A program made the position numbers and the translations under genes. From assembly GCA_017449765.1 (NCBI GenBank), contig JAFTFE010000091.1:1-64000 (forward strand): DNA of 64,000 bases. The letters run 5' to 3'. The notes beneath the pieces were generated by a model. The model worked only from the letters and a program-made list of their open reading frames with translations. It made no database searches and was not told the DNA's origin. Numbering within the stretch: position 1 is the stretch's first letter; each line of letters starts with the position of its first letter. This document shows positions 26,167-35,801 of this stretch, piece after piece. The stretch comes from Lachnospiraceae bacterium (GTDB lineage Bacteria; Bacillota; Clostridia; Lachnospirales; Lachnospiraceae).

Positions 26167-27162
26167 CTATTTATCTTTCTTTCCAAATAACAGAAGCACC
26201 GGAAGCATAAGGTGAAGCTTGAAAAGAGTATAATATACAATCACAAACATATGATATTTTCGTATTTCTCCCGGCATACATTTCAATCCTATATACCGGT
26301 TTTTAATATAGTTTGGATAGTGTTTATCGAGCCATCCGTGAAGCTCATTAAATCTGTCCCTGATATCACTTCTTTTGCTTCCTCTTGATGCAAACAGCAT
26401 ATACCAACACACATACCTTGCCATAAAATATTCAGTATTTATACTAAGCTTAAAATCATCCGTGCTGTCATTATATATACTATTAATAAGTGATAATGGG
26501 TTAACTTTGTCATTTATGGTATTTTGTTTACTGTTTGATACTGAATTCTCATTGTAAAACCATTTATATCCGGTATAAGCTATAGCTCGAATATTCTTAG
26601 TGTGTGATATAGCCGTAAGATTAAAATAAATATCCTCTCCTATACCTTCATCCGCAAAATGGATATTATATTTTTTCAGAAAATCACGTCTGTAAATATG
26701 TGCCCAGGGAGCAGGTACAAGATAATGACTCCAAAGAGTATCCTGAGGAGCTATTCTTACCAATATTTTACCTTTGGAATTAACTCTCTCATAGCCTCCT
26801 ACTACTATATCATAATTTCCATCCGAAACAGCTTCGATATATTTTCTTACATAATCCTTTGCAATAAAATCATCCTGATCCATAAACATAATATATCTGC
26901 CGTTAGCCAAATCAAGTCCCATATTTCTGGTATACGACACACCATGATTTACTTCATTTTTTATTTTAACATCTATATTGGAAGGAGCTTTCCTGCTTAT
27001 TGTTTTTATTATATCAAAAGACTCGTCGTTTGAACCATCATTAATCAAAATGAGCTCAATACTCTCGGTAAAATCCTGCGCATATACGGATTTGACTGCT
27101 CTTTTGATATGCTCCATACCATTATAAACCGGTATAATAATTGTCAAAATCTTTTCACTCAT
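26167..27162 (-). CDS. Family 2 glycosyltransferase
   Basis: A 331-residue GT-A-type glycosyltransferase: LTIIIPVYNGMEHIKRAVKSVYAQ at the start, LILINDGSNDESF, and the metal-binding MDQDDFIAKDYV. The acceptor region reads GGYERVNSKGK and EDIYFNLTAI. A hydrophobic C-terminal stretch (FVIVYYTLFKLHLMLPVLLLFG) suggests membrane attachment. It probably adds a sugar to a surface glycan or lipid. The start is the ATG after a TTG codon. The ribosome site is weak. It is last in a run behind hydF. Confidence 0.85.
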   Translation of the reverse strand: MSEKILTIIIPVYNGMEHIKRAVKSVYAQDFTESIELILINDGSNDESFDIIKTISRKAPSNIDVKIKNEVNHGVSYTRNMGLDLANGRYIMFMDQDDFIAKDYVRKYIEAVSDGNYDIVVGGYERVNSKGKILVRIAPQDTLWSHYLVPAPWAHIYRRDFLKKYNIHFADEGIGEDIYFNLTAISHTKNIRAIAYTGYKWFYNENSVSNSKQNTINDKVNPLSLINSIYNDSTDDFKLSINTEYFMARYVCWYMLFASRGSKRSDIRDRFNELHGWLDKHYPNYIKNRYIGLKCMPGEIRKYHMFVIVYYTLFKLHLMLPVLLLFGKKDK

Positions 27163-27197
27163 CAAAATATTCTCGTGCTTTCCAAAGTTATTTATCT

Positions 27198-27989
27198 TTA
27201 AACATTCTCCACATTATTATATTTTTCCGACTTATTATAATAATGGCAGATCATCTTGGCAATTAAGTCCGGCCAAAATTTCCTAATCATTTCATAATTT
27301 TCTTCTTTTCTTATTCCGCCTTTTACTGCTACGGTTGTAGTTGAATCCTCATGAATTCTGTGAGCAGTAAGTCTCTCGGGAATATACAAAAAATCGCCTT
27401 TTTCCCTGGAAAAACGTTCTAACATCTCCCAATCTTCACAGGCAAGAAAATGATTGCTGAAAAACGGTTGTTTCAGATTATCCATACAATACATTATTGA
27501 CGGACATATAATAGGGTCCCCAACAGACATACATCTTCTTCTTACGAATCTGCTGCTCTTAAAAAAAGGAATTCTCATCGGAAGCAACATAAGCCGTTTT
27601 ATCCTAAGCATAGTAGATTTATCATAGCGGATGCCATTTCTTATCTCATAATAATCCGTAAATGCCACAAGTGGTTTCTTAGAAGTTCTAAGTCTCTTCA
27701 TTATCTTTTCGGTATACTTAGGTTCATACAAATCATCCTGATGGGCAATGGTTGCAAATCTTGTTCTTACCTTGGAAAGCGCAAAGTTCCAATCCTGCGT
27801 TATGCCGCCCTGTCCACTGTTAACATATACCTTGAGATTGTATTTTTTTGCCAATTTATCTATATAATCATTTGGGGTAGATGTAGCTATAAAGATTCTT
27901 GAACGAACAGTCTGAGCAAGTAAAGATTTAATACACTCCTCCAAAAACTCGCTCTCTTTATATGCACATATTGCAAATGTATGAAGCAT
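27198..27989 (-). CDS. Glycosyltransferase-like protein, family 2
   Basis: A 263-residue protein with HTFAICAYKESEFLEECIKSLLAQ and the donor motif TIAHQDDLYEPKYTE, both GT2 features, and an acceptor-side CEDWEMLERFSREKG. The start is the ATG with AAAGGAGAG ahead. It lies 13 nt behind hydF and 35 nt ahead of the other glycosyltransferase, so they should be made together. The substrate is unknown. Confidence 0.8.
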   Translation of the reverse strand: MLHTFAICAYKESEFLEECIKSLLAQTVRSRIFIATSTPNDYIDKLAKKYNLKVYVNSGQGGITQDWNFALSKVRTRFATIAHQDDLYEPKYTEKIMKRLRTSKKPLVAFTDYYEIRNGIRYDKSTMLRIKRLMLLPMRIPFFKSSRFVRRRCMSVGDPIICPSIMYCMDNLKQPFFSNHFLACEDWEMLERFSREKGDFLYIPERLTAHRIHEDSTTTVAVKGGIRKEENYEMIRKFWPDLIAKMICHYYNKSEKYNNVENV

Positions 27990-28002
27990 CCGGTTCTCTC
28001 CT

Positions 28003-29205
28003 TTATCTGTATGAACCCTTGAATATCTCAAGTGTTCTATGTAATATTCCGTTTATGTATGCTATAACTGTTCCATAATTAGTAAATGGAACCCCCTGGT
28101 CTATAGCACATTTCATACGATATTTCATCTCACGCTCGTTAAGCATACAGCCTCCGCAGTGTATGATAACATTATAACACGATAATTCATCAGGGAATGA
28201 TGTTCCCGATGTAAATTCATAAACAAGCTCTGCGCCGGTAAATTCGTTAATCCAATTCGGAAGTTTAACCGTTCCAATATCACCACACTGCCTATGATGC
28301 GTGCAGCCCTCGGATATAAGTATCTTATCACCCGATTTAAGGTTATCTAAAGAAAATGCCCCCTTAACCGCTTCTTCCAAAAAACCCTTATATCTTGCCA
28401 TAAGAATCGAAAACGAGGTAAGAAGTATATCATCCGGCACCTGTTCGGCAACCTTATTAAACACCTGACTGTCAGTTATTACAAGTGACGGTTTGATACC
28501 AATATTATTAAGCATTTCCGCCACCTGATTTTCCTTAACCACAATTGACGGAATACCGTTATCAAGCAAATCCCTTATCACCTGCTGCTGTGGAAGTATA
28601 AGTCTTCCCTTAGGTGCAGCTTTATCTATCGGAACAACCAGCATAACCGGATTTTTATCTGTCAACAAATCCGACACAAGATATGTATTATACTTCTTAT
28701 TGCTGTCTACTGTAAAAGCAATTTTTTCTTTTAACTGATCAATATTTTTCTTATCCTTAGCACTGACCAGAACTGCATTCTCGTCAGCGGACAATCTTAT
28801 CATATCGCGTACTTCCAGCAAATCGCACTTATTATAAACCAATAAATAGTTTATATTCTTTTCTCTGAATATATCTATTATCTCATAATCAGGTGGTGTA
28901 AGTCCAACCGTTGCATCTACAATAAGGACGGCAATATCCGTTTTGTTCAATACCTGCTTAGTTCTTTTTACTCTCAGTTCTCCAAGTTTACCTTCATCAT
29001 CAAAGCCCGGTGTATCTATAATAAGCACCGGTCCTATAGGAAGAAGCTCCATAGACTTAGTCACAGGATCGGTAGTAGTTCCCATTACCTCAGACACTAC
29101 CGAAAGTTCCTGATTTGTTACGGCATTAACAACGCTTGACTTACCCGCATTACGTCTTCCGAAAAAACCTATGTGAATTCTGTTTGCCTGTGGTGTATCG
29201 TTCAT
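28003..29205 (-). CDS. hydF: [FeFe]-hydrogenase maturation GTPase HydF
   Basis: Scaffold that receives and delivers the diiron cluster of [FeFe] hydrogenase. The 400-residue protein has the GTPase domain first (FFGRRNAGKSSVVNAV, DTPGFDDEG, NKCD) and the iron-sulfur domain last (GCTHHRQC and HCGGCM, the CxH...HCxxC ligands). It lies 28 nt behind hydG. HydE is not in the window, nor is the hydrogenase itself. Confidence 0.95.
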   Translation of the reverse strand: MNDTPQANRIHIGFFGRRNAGKSSVVNAVTNQELSVVSEVMGTTTDPVTKSMELLPIGPVLIIDTPGFDDEGKLGELRVKRTKQVLNKTDIAVLIVDATVGLTPPDYEIIDIFREKNINYLLVYNKCDLLEVRDMIRLSADENAVLVSAKDKKNIDQLKEKIAFTVDSNKKYNTYLVSDLLTDKNPVMLVVPIDKAAPKGRLILPQQQVIRDLLDNGIPSIVVKENQVAEMLNNIGIKPSLVITDSQVFNKVAEQVPDDILLTSFSILMARYKGFLEEAVKGAFSLDNLKSGDKILISEGCTHHRQCGDIGTVKLPNWINEFTGAELVYEFTSGTSFPDELSCYNVIIHCGGCMLNEREMKYRMKCAIDQGVPFTNYGTVIAYINGILHRTLEIFKGSYR

Positions 29206-29233
29206 GTTGGTGCTCCTTTCAAATCGGTGCTCC

Positions 29234-30676
29234 CTAAAATCTAAAATCTCTGCTTCCGTTTTCTTCCATTTTCTTAATATATTCCATGCAAGTCTTTCTT
29301 ACATTCTCTTTAGGAATATTATTAAGTTCTGCTTCTATCATAGCTTCACCGATTTTCTTAGTATCTTCGCTTGCGTAATCTATAAGATATTCCTTAAGAG
29401 TCATAAGTGCATTAGGATGACAACAGTTCTGTATCTGTCCGGTCTTACAAAGGCTCATGAATCTGTCTCCGGTTCTTCCTGCTCTGTAGCAGGCTGTACA
29501 GAAGCTCGGTATATGTCCGCTTTCCATCAGCCATTTTACAACCTCATCTAAGGTTCTTTGGTCTGATACGTCAAATTGTTCCGTATCGTGCGGTCTTTCT
29601 TCCTCGGTGTATCCTCCTACAGAGGTACGTGAACCTCCGCTTATCTGGGATATACCTACCTGAAGCATTCTTGCTCTTACCTGCTCATTTTCTCTGGTAG
29701 AGATAATCATACCCGTATAAGGTACAGCAAGTCTGATACACGCAGCAATCTTAGTAAAAATCTCGTCTGATATTGAATTATCAAATGCATCAGGATCTAT
29801 ATCATCTGCCCGCTTAACTCTCGGTACACTTATGGTATGAGGTCCTACTCCGTGTACGGCCTCCAGATGTTCAGCATGCATTATAAGCCCTGCAAATTCA
29901 TATTTGTAACCCTCAAGTCCGAATAAAACTCCAAGTCCGACATCATCTATACCGCCTTCCATTGCTCTGTCCATAGCCTCGGTATGATATGCATAATCAT
30001 GTTTAGGGCCTGTAGGATGAAGTTCCTCATATCCCTTTTTGTTGTAAGTCTCTTGAAATAAAATATATGTACCTATTCCGGCGTCCTTAAGCTTTCTGTA
30101 ATTTTCTACGGTAGTAGCCGCAATATTAACATTTACTCTTCTTATATCACCGTTTTTATGATGCACGCTGTAGATAGTTTTTATACTCTCAAGTATATAT
30201 TCTATAGGATTATTTACAGGATCTTCTCCGGCTTCTATTGCAAGTCTCTTGTGTCCCATATCCTGAAGTGCAACAACCTCATTATATATCTCTTCCTGTG
30301 TAAGCTTCTTTCTGGCAATATGAGTATTTTTGATGTGATACGGACAGTAAAGACAACCGTTCACACAGTAGTTTGACAGATAAAGAGGTGCAAATATAAC
30401 TATTCTGTTGCCATAAAAAGCAAGTTTAATCTCCTCTGCCACCTCGTACATACGCTCAATCTTGTCCGGCATCTCACAGGCAAGAAGCACGGAAGCCTCT
30501 CTGTGTGTTAATCCTTCACAATGCCAGCCATCCTTAGTCTTTTGTGGTCTCGCTTTCTCAAGAATCTCATCAATAAGCTCAACATTATCCTTGTTTGCCT
30601 CTGCATAATCAAGGGTCTTTCTTATCTCTTCATCATTAATAAATTCCTCAGCCTTTAAGGATTTGGGATTGTACAT
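29234..30676 (-). CDS. hydG: [FeFe]-hydrogenase maturase HydG (tyrosine lyase)
   Basis: Radical SAM enzyme that makes CO and cyanide ligands from tyrosine. The 480-residue protein has the first cluster motif CVNGCLYCPY (CX3CX2C) near residue 94 and the C-terminal cluster motif starting FCTACYRAGRTGDRF with a further Cys in the CX2CX22C pattern that defines HydG. It also shows LLFQETYN-like ILFQETYNKKGYEELHP. It starts 30 nt after the pyk stop, so it may share the pyk transcript. hydF follows. Confidence 0.96.
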   Translation of the reverse strand: MYNPKSLKAEEFINDEEIRKTLDYAEANKDNVELIDEILEKARPQKTKDGWHCEGLTHREASVLLACEMPDKIERMYEVAEEIKLAFYGNRIVIFAPLYLSNYCVNGCLYCPYHIKNTHIARKKLTQEEIYNEVVALQDMGHKRLAIEAGEDPVNNPIEYILESIKTIYSVHHKNGDIRRVNVNIAATTVENYRKLKDAGIGTYILFQETYNKKGYEELHPTGPKHDYAYHTEAMDRAMEGGIDDVGLGVLFGLEGYKYEFAGLIMHAEHLEAVHGVGPHTISVPRVKRADDIDPDAFDNSISDEIFTKIAACIRLAVPYTGMIISTRENEQVRARMLQVGISQISGGSRTSVGGYTEEERPHDTEQFDVSDQRTLDEVVKWLMESGHIPSFCTACYRAGRTGDRFMSLCKTGQIQNCCHPNALMTLKEYLIDYASEDTKKIGEAMIEAELNNIPKENVRKTCMEYIKKMEENGSRDFRF

Positions 30677-30706
30677 ATCTTTTCTCCTTTTTAATCACAT
30701 TCTTAT

Positions 30707-32125
30707 CTACTCTACTACCTGAACTTTAATCATATTTGTTTTTCCGGTTATGCCAAGCGGAACACCGGCAGTCATAACAACAGTATCATCAACATCTATC
30801 ATACCAAGCTTTTTACCTGCTGCTATAGCATGGTCAAAAAGTTCGAATATCTCATTTTTCTCTTCGATTTTAACAGGATGTACTCCCCAGGAAAGATTAA
30901 GCTGTCTGCATACCCTCTCATCTGTTGAACCGGCCAAAATGTCGCATGACGGTCTGTAACGACATATCATTCTTGCCGAAGTTCCCGACTTTGTAACTGT
31001 GACTATAGCCTTTGCATTTAAGTCCATAGCAGTCGTACAGGTTGCATGACATACAGCATCCGTAACATTAGGATTAACCGCCCTGTCAAAGCTGAAAAAT
31101 CTTTTTCTGTAGTCGATGTCCTCCTCTGTTCTTTCTGCAATTCTTACCATTGTTTTTATGGCTTCAATAGGATATAAACCTGCTGCCGTCTCACCGGAAA
31201 GCATAATAGCACTGGTACCGTCATATATGGAATTAGCCACATCCGTTGTCTCGGCTCTTGTAGGTCTTGGATTCTTCATCATGGAATCAAGCATCTGCGT
31301 AGCAGTTATAACCTGCTTGCCCGCATTATATACCTTCTTAATTATCATCTTCTGTATTACCGGCACATCCTCGCCCGGAATCTCTACACCCATATCGCCC
31401 CTGGCAACCATAATACCATGTGAAGCAGCAATTATCTCATCAATATTATCAACACCCTCGGCGTTCTCAATCTTAGCAATGATATTTATTCCTTTGGCAC
31501 CATTATCATCCAAAAGATTCCTTATCTCAAGCACGTCCCTTGCCGAGCGTACAAAAGAAGCAGCGATAAAATCAACCCCCTGTTTGATTCCGAACATAAT
31601 ATCATTTACATCCTTCTCACTCATATACGGCATATTAAGATGTACTCCCGGTACATTTACACCCTTATGATTGGATACATAGCCGCCATTGATTACATCA
31701 CATATTATATCCGTATCCCTGATATCTTTTACATGAAGCTCGATAAGACCGTCATCAATAAGAATCCTTGTTCCAACCTCTATATCCTCAGGAAGCTTCT
31801 CATATGTAATATGTGATATATGCTTGTCTCCCATTACATCTCTTGTTGTAAGAGTGAACTCCTGACCTGCTTCAAGCATGACTTTTCCGTCCTCAAAGTT
31901 ACCTGTTCTTATCTCAGGTCCTTTGGTATCTAAAAGAATGGCAATCTGCTTACCTTCTTCTTTTCTAAGTTTCTTCACCATGTCCATACGTCTTTTTTGT
32001 TCCTCATATGTACCATGTGAGAAGTTAAGCCTTGCTACATCCATACCCTCATCAATAAGTGCCTTCAAAACATTTTCATCATCTGTAGATGGTCCAAGTG
32101 TGCATATAATCTTTGTCTTTCTCAT
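30707..32125 (-). CDS. pyk: Pyruvate kinase
   Basis: Final step of glycolysis. The 472-residue protein has RKTKIICTLGPST, LNFSHGTYEE, the catalytic IENAEGVDNIDEII and the substrate motif GDMGVEIPGEDV, then TRAETTDVANSIYDGTSAIMLSGETAAG, and a C-terminal allosteric domain. It lacks the extra C-terminal PEP-utiliser domain of some bacilli. Its product feeds the formate-lyase pathway of this window. The promoter is at 32239-32266. Confidence 0.97.
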   Translation of the reverse strand: MRKTKIICTLGPSTDDENVLKALIDEGMDVARLNFSHGTYEEQKRRMDMVKKLRKEEGKQIAILLDTKGPEIRTGNFEDGKVMLEAGQEFTLTTRDVMGDKHISHITYEKLPEDIEVGTRILIDDGLIELHVKDIRDTDIICDVINGGYVSNHKGVNVPGVHLNMPYMSEKDVNDIMFGIKQGVDFIAASFVRSARDVLEIRNLLDDNGAKGINIIAKIENAEGVDNIDEIIAASHGIMVARGDMGVEIPGEDVPVIQKMIIKKVYNAGKQVITATQMLDSMMKNPRPTRAETTDVANSIYDGTSAIMLSGETAAGLYPIEAIKTMVRIAERTEEDIDYRKRFFSFDRAVNPNVTDAVCHATCTTAMDLNAKAIVTVTKSGTSARMICRYRPSCDILAGSTDERVCRQLNLSWGVHPVKIEEKNEIFELFDHAIAAGKKLGMIDVDDTVVMTAGVPLGITGKTNMIKVQVVE

Positions 32126-32238
32126 ATAAAGCTACCTCTTTTCATTAAATGATATTTATTTTAATATCCAATGATTTCAGACTCACTGTAATATATCTTT
32201 GCTCAAAACTTTTATATGATTTGAACATACATATTTAT

Positions 32239-32266
32239 AGTATAACATTATGCGCTCGAAAATCAA
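32239..32266 (-). promoter_or_regulatory. pyk promoter
   Basis: TTGATT (32266-32261) and TATACT (32244-32239) on the minus strand, 16 bases apart, with a TGT extended -10. It is 114 bases ahead of the pyk start, leaving a moderately long leader. Confidence 0.65.
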
Positions 32267-32375
32267 CTACAAATACGCTATAACTTATCTCGATTATCGT
32301 CATGAAAAGTTTTCTTGTCAAAGTATCACTTGCACCGGCGAAACGATACCTTTCCTCGTATTATACATAATTTAT

Positions 32376-32404
32376 TTGACAAATATTCACAACACATTTA
32401 CAAT
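32376..32404 (+). promoter_or_regulatory. Promoter of the lipoprotein gene
   Basis: TTGACA (32376-32381) and TACAAT (32399-32404), 17 bases apart, 30 bases ahead of the start codon. The rest of the 309-base gap 32126-32434 shows only this and the pyk promoter. Confidence 0.75.
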
Positions 32405-32434
32405 TAAAATATATTAATTCTGAAAGGAAAAATT

Positions 32435-32929
32435 ATGAAAATAAAATTAAAAAAGCTTATGATTGCAGCCTTAATGACTATATTATGTATAACCTCTCTT
32501 ACAGGCTGTAACAGCAGTCCGAAAAATTTCACATATAATAATCTTACTGTAACTCTCAACAAATCATTTAAAGAAGAATCTCATTCCGGCTTTGATTTAT
32601 ATGCAGCAAGTGAAAATGTTATCTTTTCCGTAGTTGAGGAAAGTGAAGAAGAATTAGAGTATTCCGGCTATGCCATCATTAATTTAAAAGCTTACTGCGA
32701 TGAAATCCTGTTGCTTAACGGAGTATCAAGTGATGAATTAAAGCAACGCAATGACTACTATTATTTCATAAATACAAGAACCATATCAGGAGCAAGCTAT
32801 ACATATGTACACTGTATGTACTACGGAAGCGGCTCATACTGGATATGTGAGTTTGTATGTAAGACAAAAAGCTATAAAAAATATGAGGACAGAATCTTTA
32901 AATGGGCAGATTCTGTAACGATTAAATAA
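32435..32929 (+). CDS. Small lipoprotein of unknown function
   Basis: A 164-residue protein with a lipoprotein signal (KKLMIAALMTILCITSLTGC, lipid Cys at about residue 25). The outward domain of about 140 residues (VFSVVEESEEELEYSGYAIINLKAYC, YVHCMYYGSGSYWICEFVCKTK) has alternating beta-like segments and two Cys pairs. No family recognised. It lies ahead of murC in the same direction with 32 nt between and its own promoter. Confidence 0.75.
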   Translation: MKIKLKKLMIAALMTILCITSLTGCNSSPKNFTYNNLTVTLNKSFKEESHSGFDLYAASENVIFSVVEESEEELEYSGYAIINLKAYCDEILLLNGVSSDELKQRNDYYYFINTRTISGASYTYVHCMYYGSGSYWICEFVCKTKSYKKYEDRIFKWADSVTIK

Positions 32930-32961
32930 CATTTATAAACTATAATCGAAAGGTGAATATT

Positions 32962-34344
32962 ATGTATAAGGTAGATTTTGACAAGCCATGCAAGGTGTAT
33001 TTTATGGGCATAGGCGGTATTAGTATGAGCGGTCTTGCAGAAATACTTCTTCAAAGAAACTTCAATGTATACGGCTCAGATGTCAAGGAGTCTGATATTG
33101 TCCGAAAGCTTAAAGACTTAGGTGCAGTAATTAATATCGGTCAGGTAAAAGAAAATATAACCGATGATATTGAGCTGGTTGTATATACAGCTGCTATAAG
33201 CAAGGATAATGAAGAATATCTTGAGGCATTAAACAGGAAAATCCCAATGCTTACGAGAGCAGAGCTATTGGGGCAGGTTATGAATAATTATAAGTATTCA
33301 CTCGCCATAAGCGGAACACACGGCAAAACCACAACCACTTCAATGATGACACACATACTGCTTTGTGCGGATACAGATCCAACTATATCAATCGGCGGTA
33401 TGCTCGATGCAATAGATGGTAATATCAGAGTCGGAAAATCCGATTACTTCGTAACCGAAGCATGTGAATATACGAACAGCTATCATGCATTTAATCCATA
33501 CATAAGTATTATATTAAATGTTGATGAGGACCACCTTGACTTCTTCTCCGGCATAGATGAGATAGTTGAGTCATTCAAGACTTTTGCAGAAAAATTAAAT
33601 AATAATGGTCTTCTTGTAATTAACGGAGATATGGAACACAAGGATAGAATCATATCTGATTTAAAGTGTAATATCATAACCTTCGGATTAAATACGGATA
33701 ATGACTATAGTGCAACGGACATAAGCTTTGATGAAGAAGGACGTCCTACATACAAGCTTGTCAAACACGGCGAGATATCTGATGAGATAGTTCTTCATTC
33801 AACAGGTATACACAATGTTATCAACTCATTGTCTGTCATAGCCGTATCAGAATACCTTGGCATAGGCATGAAGTATATAAAAGAAGGACTTTATAACTGC
33901 ACCAGTGCAAAAAGACGTTTTGAACATAAAGGTGTAACTGATGAGGGTGTAATAATAGTTGATGATTATGCACACCATCCGACAGAAATTGCCGCTACAC
34001 TTAATGCAGCAAAAAATACTCCTCACGAAAAATTATACTGTGCTTTTCAGCCTCATACATATACCAGAACCTACGCACTGCTTGACAGCTTCGCCGAAGC
34101 ACTTAAAGAATGTGACTGTGTTTTACTTGCAGACATATATGCCGCAAGAGAAAAAGATACCGGAATGGTTTCCTCTAAAGATCTTTGTGACAAAATTAAT
34201 GCTCTGGGAGGAAATGCAGTATACCTGAAAGACTTTTTGTCAATAGAAAATTTTGTCAAAAAAAATTGCAAAAAAAATGATTTGTTGATAACTATGGGAG
34301 CAGGAGATATTGATACTGTTGGAATCTCCCTCTTAAAAAAATAA
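32962..34344 (+). CDS. murC: UDP-N-acetylmuramate--L-alanine ligase
   Basis: Adds the first amino acid to the peptidoglycan precursor. The 460-residue Mur ligase has the UDP-binding FMGIGGISMSGLAEIL, the ATP loop ISGTHGKTTTTSM (near residue 114), the EACEYTNSYHAFNP motif, and the C-terminal DDYAHHPTEIAATL. The start is the ATG with AAAGG just ahead; a GTG three codons earlier is less likely. A DnaA-box-like pair begins directly at its stop. Confidence 0.96.
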   Translation: MYKVDFDKPCKVYFMGIGGISMSGLAEILLQRNFNVYGSDVKESDIVRKLKDLGAVINIGQVKENITDDIELVVYTAAISKDNEEYLEALNRKIPMLTRAELLGQVMNNYKYSLAISGTHGKTTTTSMMTHILLCADTDPTISIGGMLDAIDGNIRVGKSDYFVTEACEYTNSYHAFNPYISIILNVDEDHLDFFSGIDEIVESFKTFAEKLNNNGLLVINGDMEHKDRIISDLKCNIITFGLNTDNDYSATDISFDEEGRPTYKLVKHGEISDEIVLHSTGIHNVINSLSVIAVSEYLGIGMKYIKEGLYNCTSAKRRFEHKGVTDEGVIIVDDYAHHPTEIAATLNAAKNTPHEKLYCAFQPHTYTRTYALLDSFAEALKECDCVLLADIYAAREKDTGMVSSKDLCDKINALGGNAVYLKDFLSIENFVKKNCKKNDLLITMGAGDIDTVGISLLKK

Positions 34345-34503
34345 TTATCCACATTATCCACAGGTCTGTTTGAAGGAATCAAATCAAGCAGACCTTATTT
34401 TATTGGTTAACATAAGTTATATCTTGATATAGTAAAATCAGAAGATAATCAGAAGTAAAAATATTATGGAAACATCATGTCCACATTATCCACTTTTTCC
34501 ACA
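34345..34503 (+). promoter_or_regulatory. Array of DnaA-box-like 9-mers
   Basis: Five 9-base DnaA-box-like sites in two abutting groups, all in one orientation. TTATCCACA is at 34345-34353 and 34354-34362, starting at the murC stop codon's next base. ATGTCCACA, TTATCCACT and TTTTCCACA are at 34477-34503. The first two match consensus exactly. A stem (AGGTCTG/CAGACCT) lies between the groups and may be the weak murC terminator. The genes ahead (DnaD-like and DnaC/DnaI-like) act in DNA replication. Confidence 0.7.
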
Positions 34504-34538
34504 AAATTTTATTAACCACTCCAAGAAATTATGTTCGA

Positions 34539-34566
34539 TTGCATTTTATTTTTGCTATGCTATAAT
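34539..34566 (+). promoter_or_regulatory. Promoter of the DnaD-like/DnaI-like/prs unit
   Basis: TTGCAT (34539-34544) and TATAAT (34561-34566), 16 bases apart, 36 bases ahead of the start codon and 36 bases past the last DnaA-box-like site. Confidence 0.65.
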
Positions 34567-34601
34567 CATCATTGCATTAGCAAAAAGGGGATATGCAAAG
34601 T

Positions 34602-35801
34602 ATGAAAACTATAACAATTTCAACTGAAAATAGCGAGACATATTCTTCTATTTCAAACTTTTTTATTGATTATTATATGACGGATGCAAATGGGGAATTC
34701 GTGAAGGTATACCTGTATCTTGTGAGGTTATTAAATAAGAATTCCAACATTTCCATAGCCGATATAGCTGACCATTTTAATCTGACTGAAAAAGATATAT
34801 GCCGTGCTATCAAGTATTGGATTGCAAAAGATGTAATAAAGCTTAATTATGACGGCAAAGGACACCTTAACGGTATAGTGCTTCTCCCTCTTCATAATCC
34901 GAATGAGGAAATTATGACTCATGATACCGATATGATGTCAATACTTATGAATGAAACATCTGATACCGGTATTGCTCAAAGCACTGCCACAGAGGATATG
35001 CTTAGTAAACCTCCTTATACCAATACTAAGACCGGTCATAAAATATCTATTGTTCCAAAGTTGGATTTTTCCAAAGAGGACTTTCCTATGGATAAGGTAG
35101 ATTTAACCGAACCGCAAAAGAAGAAGTTTTCCAAGGAACTGCTTGAAAGTAAAACCAATGATGAAGACTGGTCCGACATAGTATATCAGGTGGAAACATT
35201 ATTCGGCAAACAGGTATCCTCAAGAGACGTGGAAACCTTACTATACATATATGATTCGCTCAAGTTTAATATTGATTTGTTTGAATATTTAATTGAATAT
35301 TGTGCAACTATGGGCAAGAAAAACTGCCGCTATATGGAGGCTGTAGCTATCGCCTGGTATAAAGATGGCATAAGAACCCGCGATGAAGCCAAAGAGCAGT
35401 CCTTAATAACCAACAGTATAGCAAGAACCGTATTTAAGACACTTGGCATAAGATACCACACACTGACTAATGTTGAACTTGCATACATTAATACATGGAA
35501 CAAGGATCTTGGATTCTCTGAAGAGATAATCAAGAGAGCATGTGAAAAGGCTGTTATAAATAATGCAATTAACTTTGGTTATATAGACACTATACTGAAT
35601 AACTGGAATAAAAACGGCGTGCGTACTCTGGCTGATATTGACAATATGGACAAGCTTTACGCAGCCAAAAAACAGAATTCCGTTAAATCCGGCAGCAATG
35701 TAAAAGCCAAAAGCGGATTTAACAATTTTCCTCAGACAAAGCTTGATGATGAATTAGACGAAATGGAAAAATTATTCCTGAAAGAGGTTAATGCTAAATG
35801 A
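34602..35801 (+). CDS. DnaD-domain replication protein
   Basis: A 399-residue protein of DnaD/DnaB2 type. The N-terminal winged-helix part reads FVKVYLYLVRLL...ISIADIADHFNLTEKDICRAIKYW. Two DnaD-like helical repeats follow in the C-terminal half (about residues 195-260 and 285-350): MEAVAIAWYKDGIRTRDEA and YIDTILNNWNKNGVRTLADI, the IDTILxxWxxxGVxT signature. It helps load the replicative helicase. The start is the second of two ATGs (AAGGGG 11 bases ahead). Its stop overlaps the ATG of the next gene by 4 bases. Confidence 0.88.
   Translation: MKTITISTENSETYSSISNFFIDYYMTDANGEFVKVYLYLVRLLNKNSNISIADIADHFNLTEKDICRAIKYWIAKDVIKLNYDGKGHLNGIVLLPLHNPNEEIMTHDTDMMSILMNETSDTGIAQSTATEDMLSKPPYTNTKTGHKISIVPKLDFSKEDFPMDKVDLTEPQKKKFSKELLESKTNDEDWSDIVYQVETLFGKQVSSRDVETLLYIYDSLKFNIDLFEYLIEYCATMGKKNCRYMEAVAIAWYKDGIRTRDEAKEQSLITNSIARTVFKTLGIRYHTLTNVELAYINTWNKDLGFSEEIIKRACEKAVINNAINFGYIDTILNNWNKNGVRTLADIDNMDKLYAAKKQNSVKSGSNVKAKSGFNNFPQTKLDDELDEMEKLFLKEVNAK

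Noticed and set aside
34345..34503. Chromosomal replication origin
   Set aside because: DnaA-box-like sites are present, but no dnaA, dnaN or long AT-rich unwinding region lies nearby; regulation or titration is more likely.
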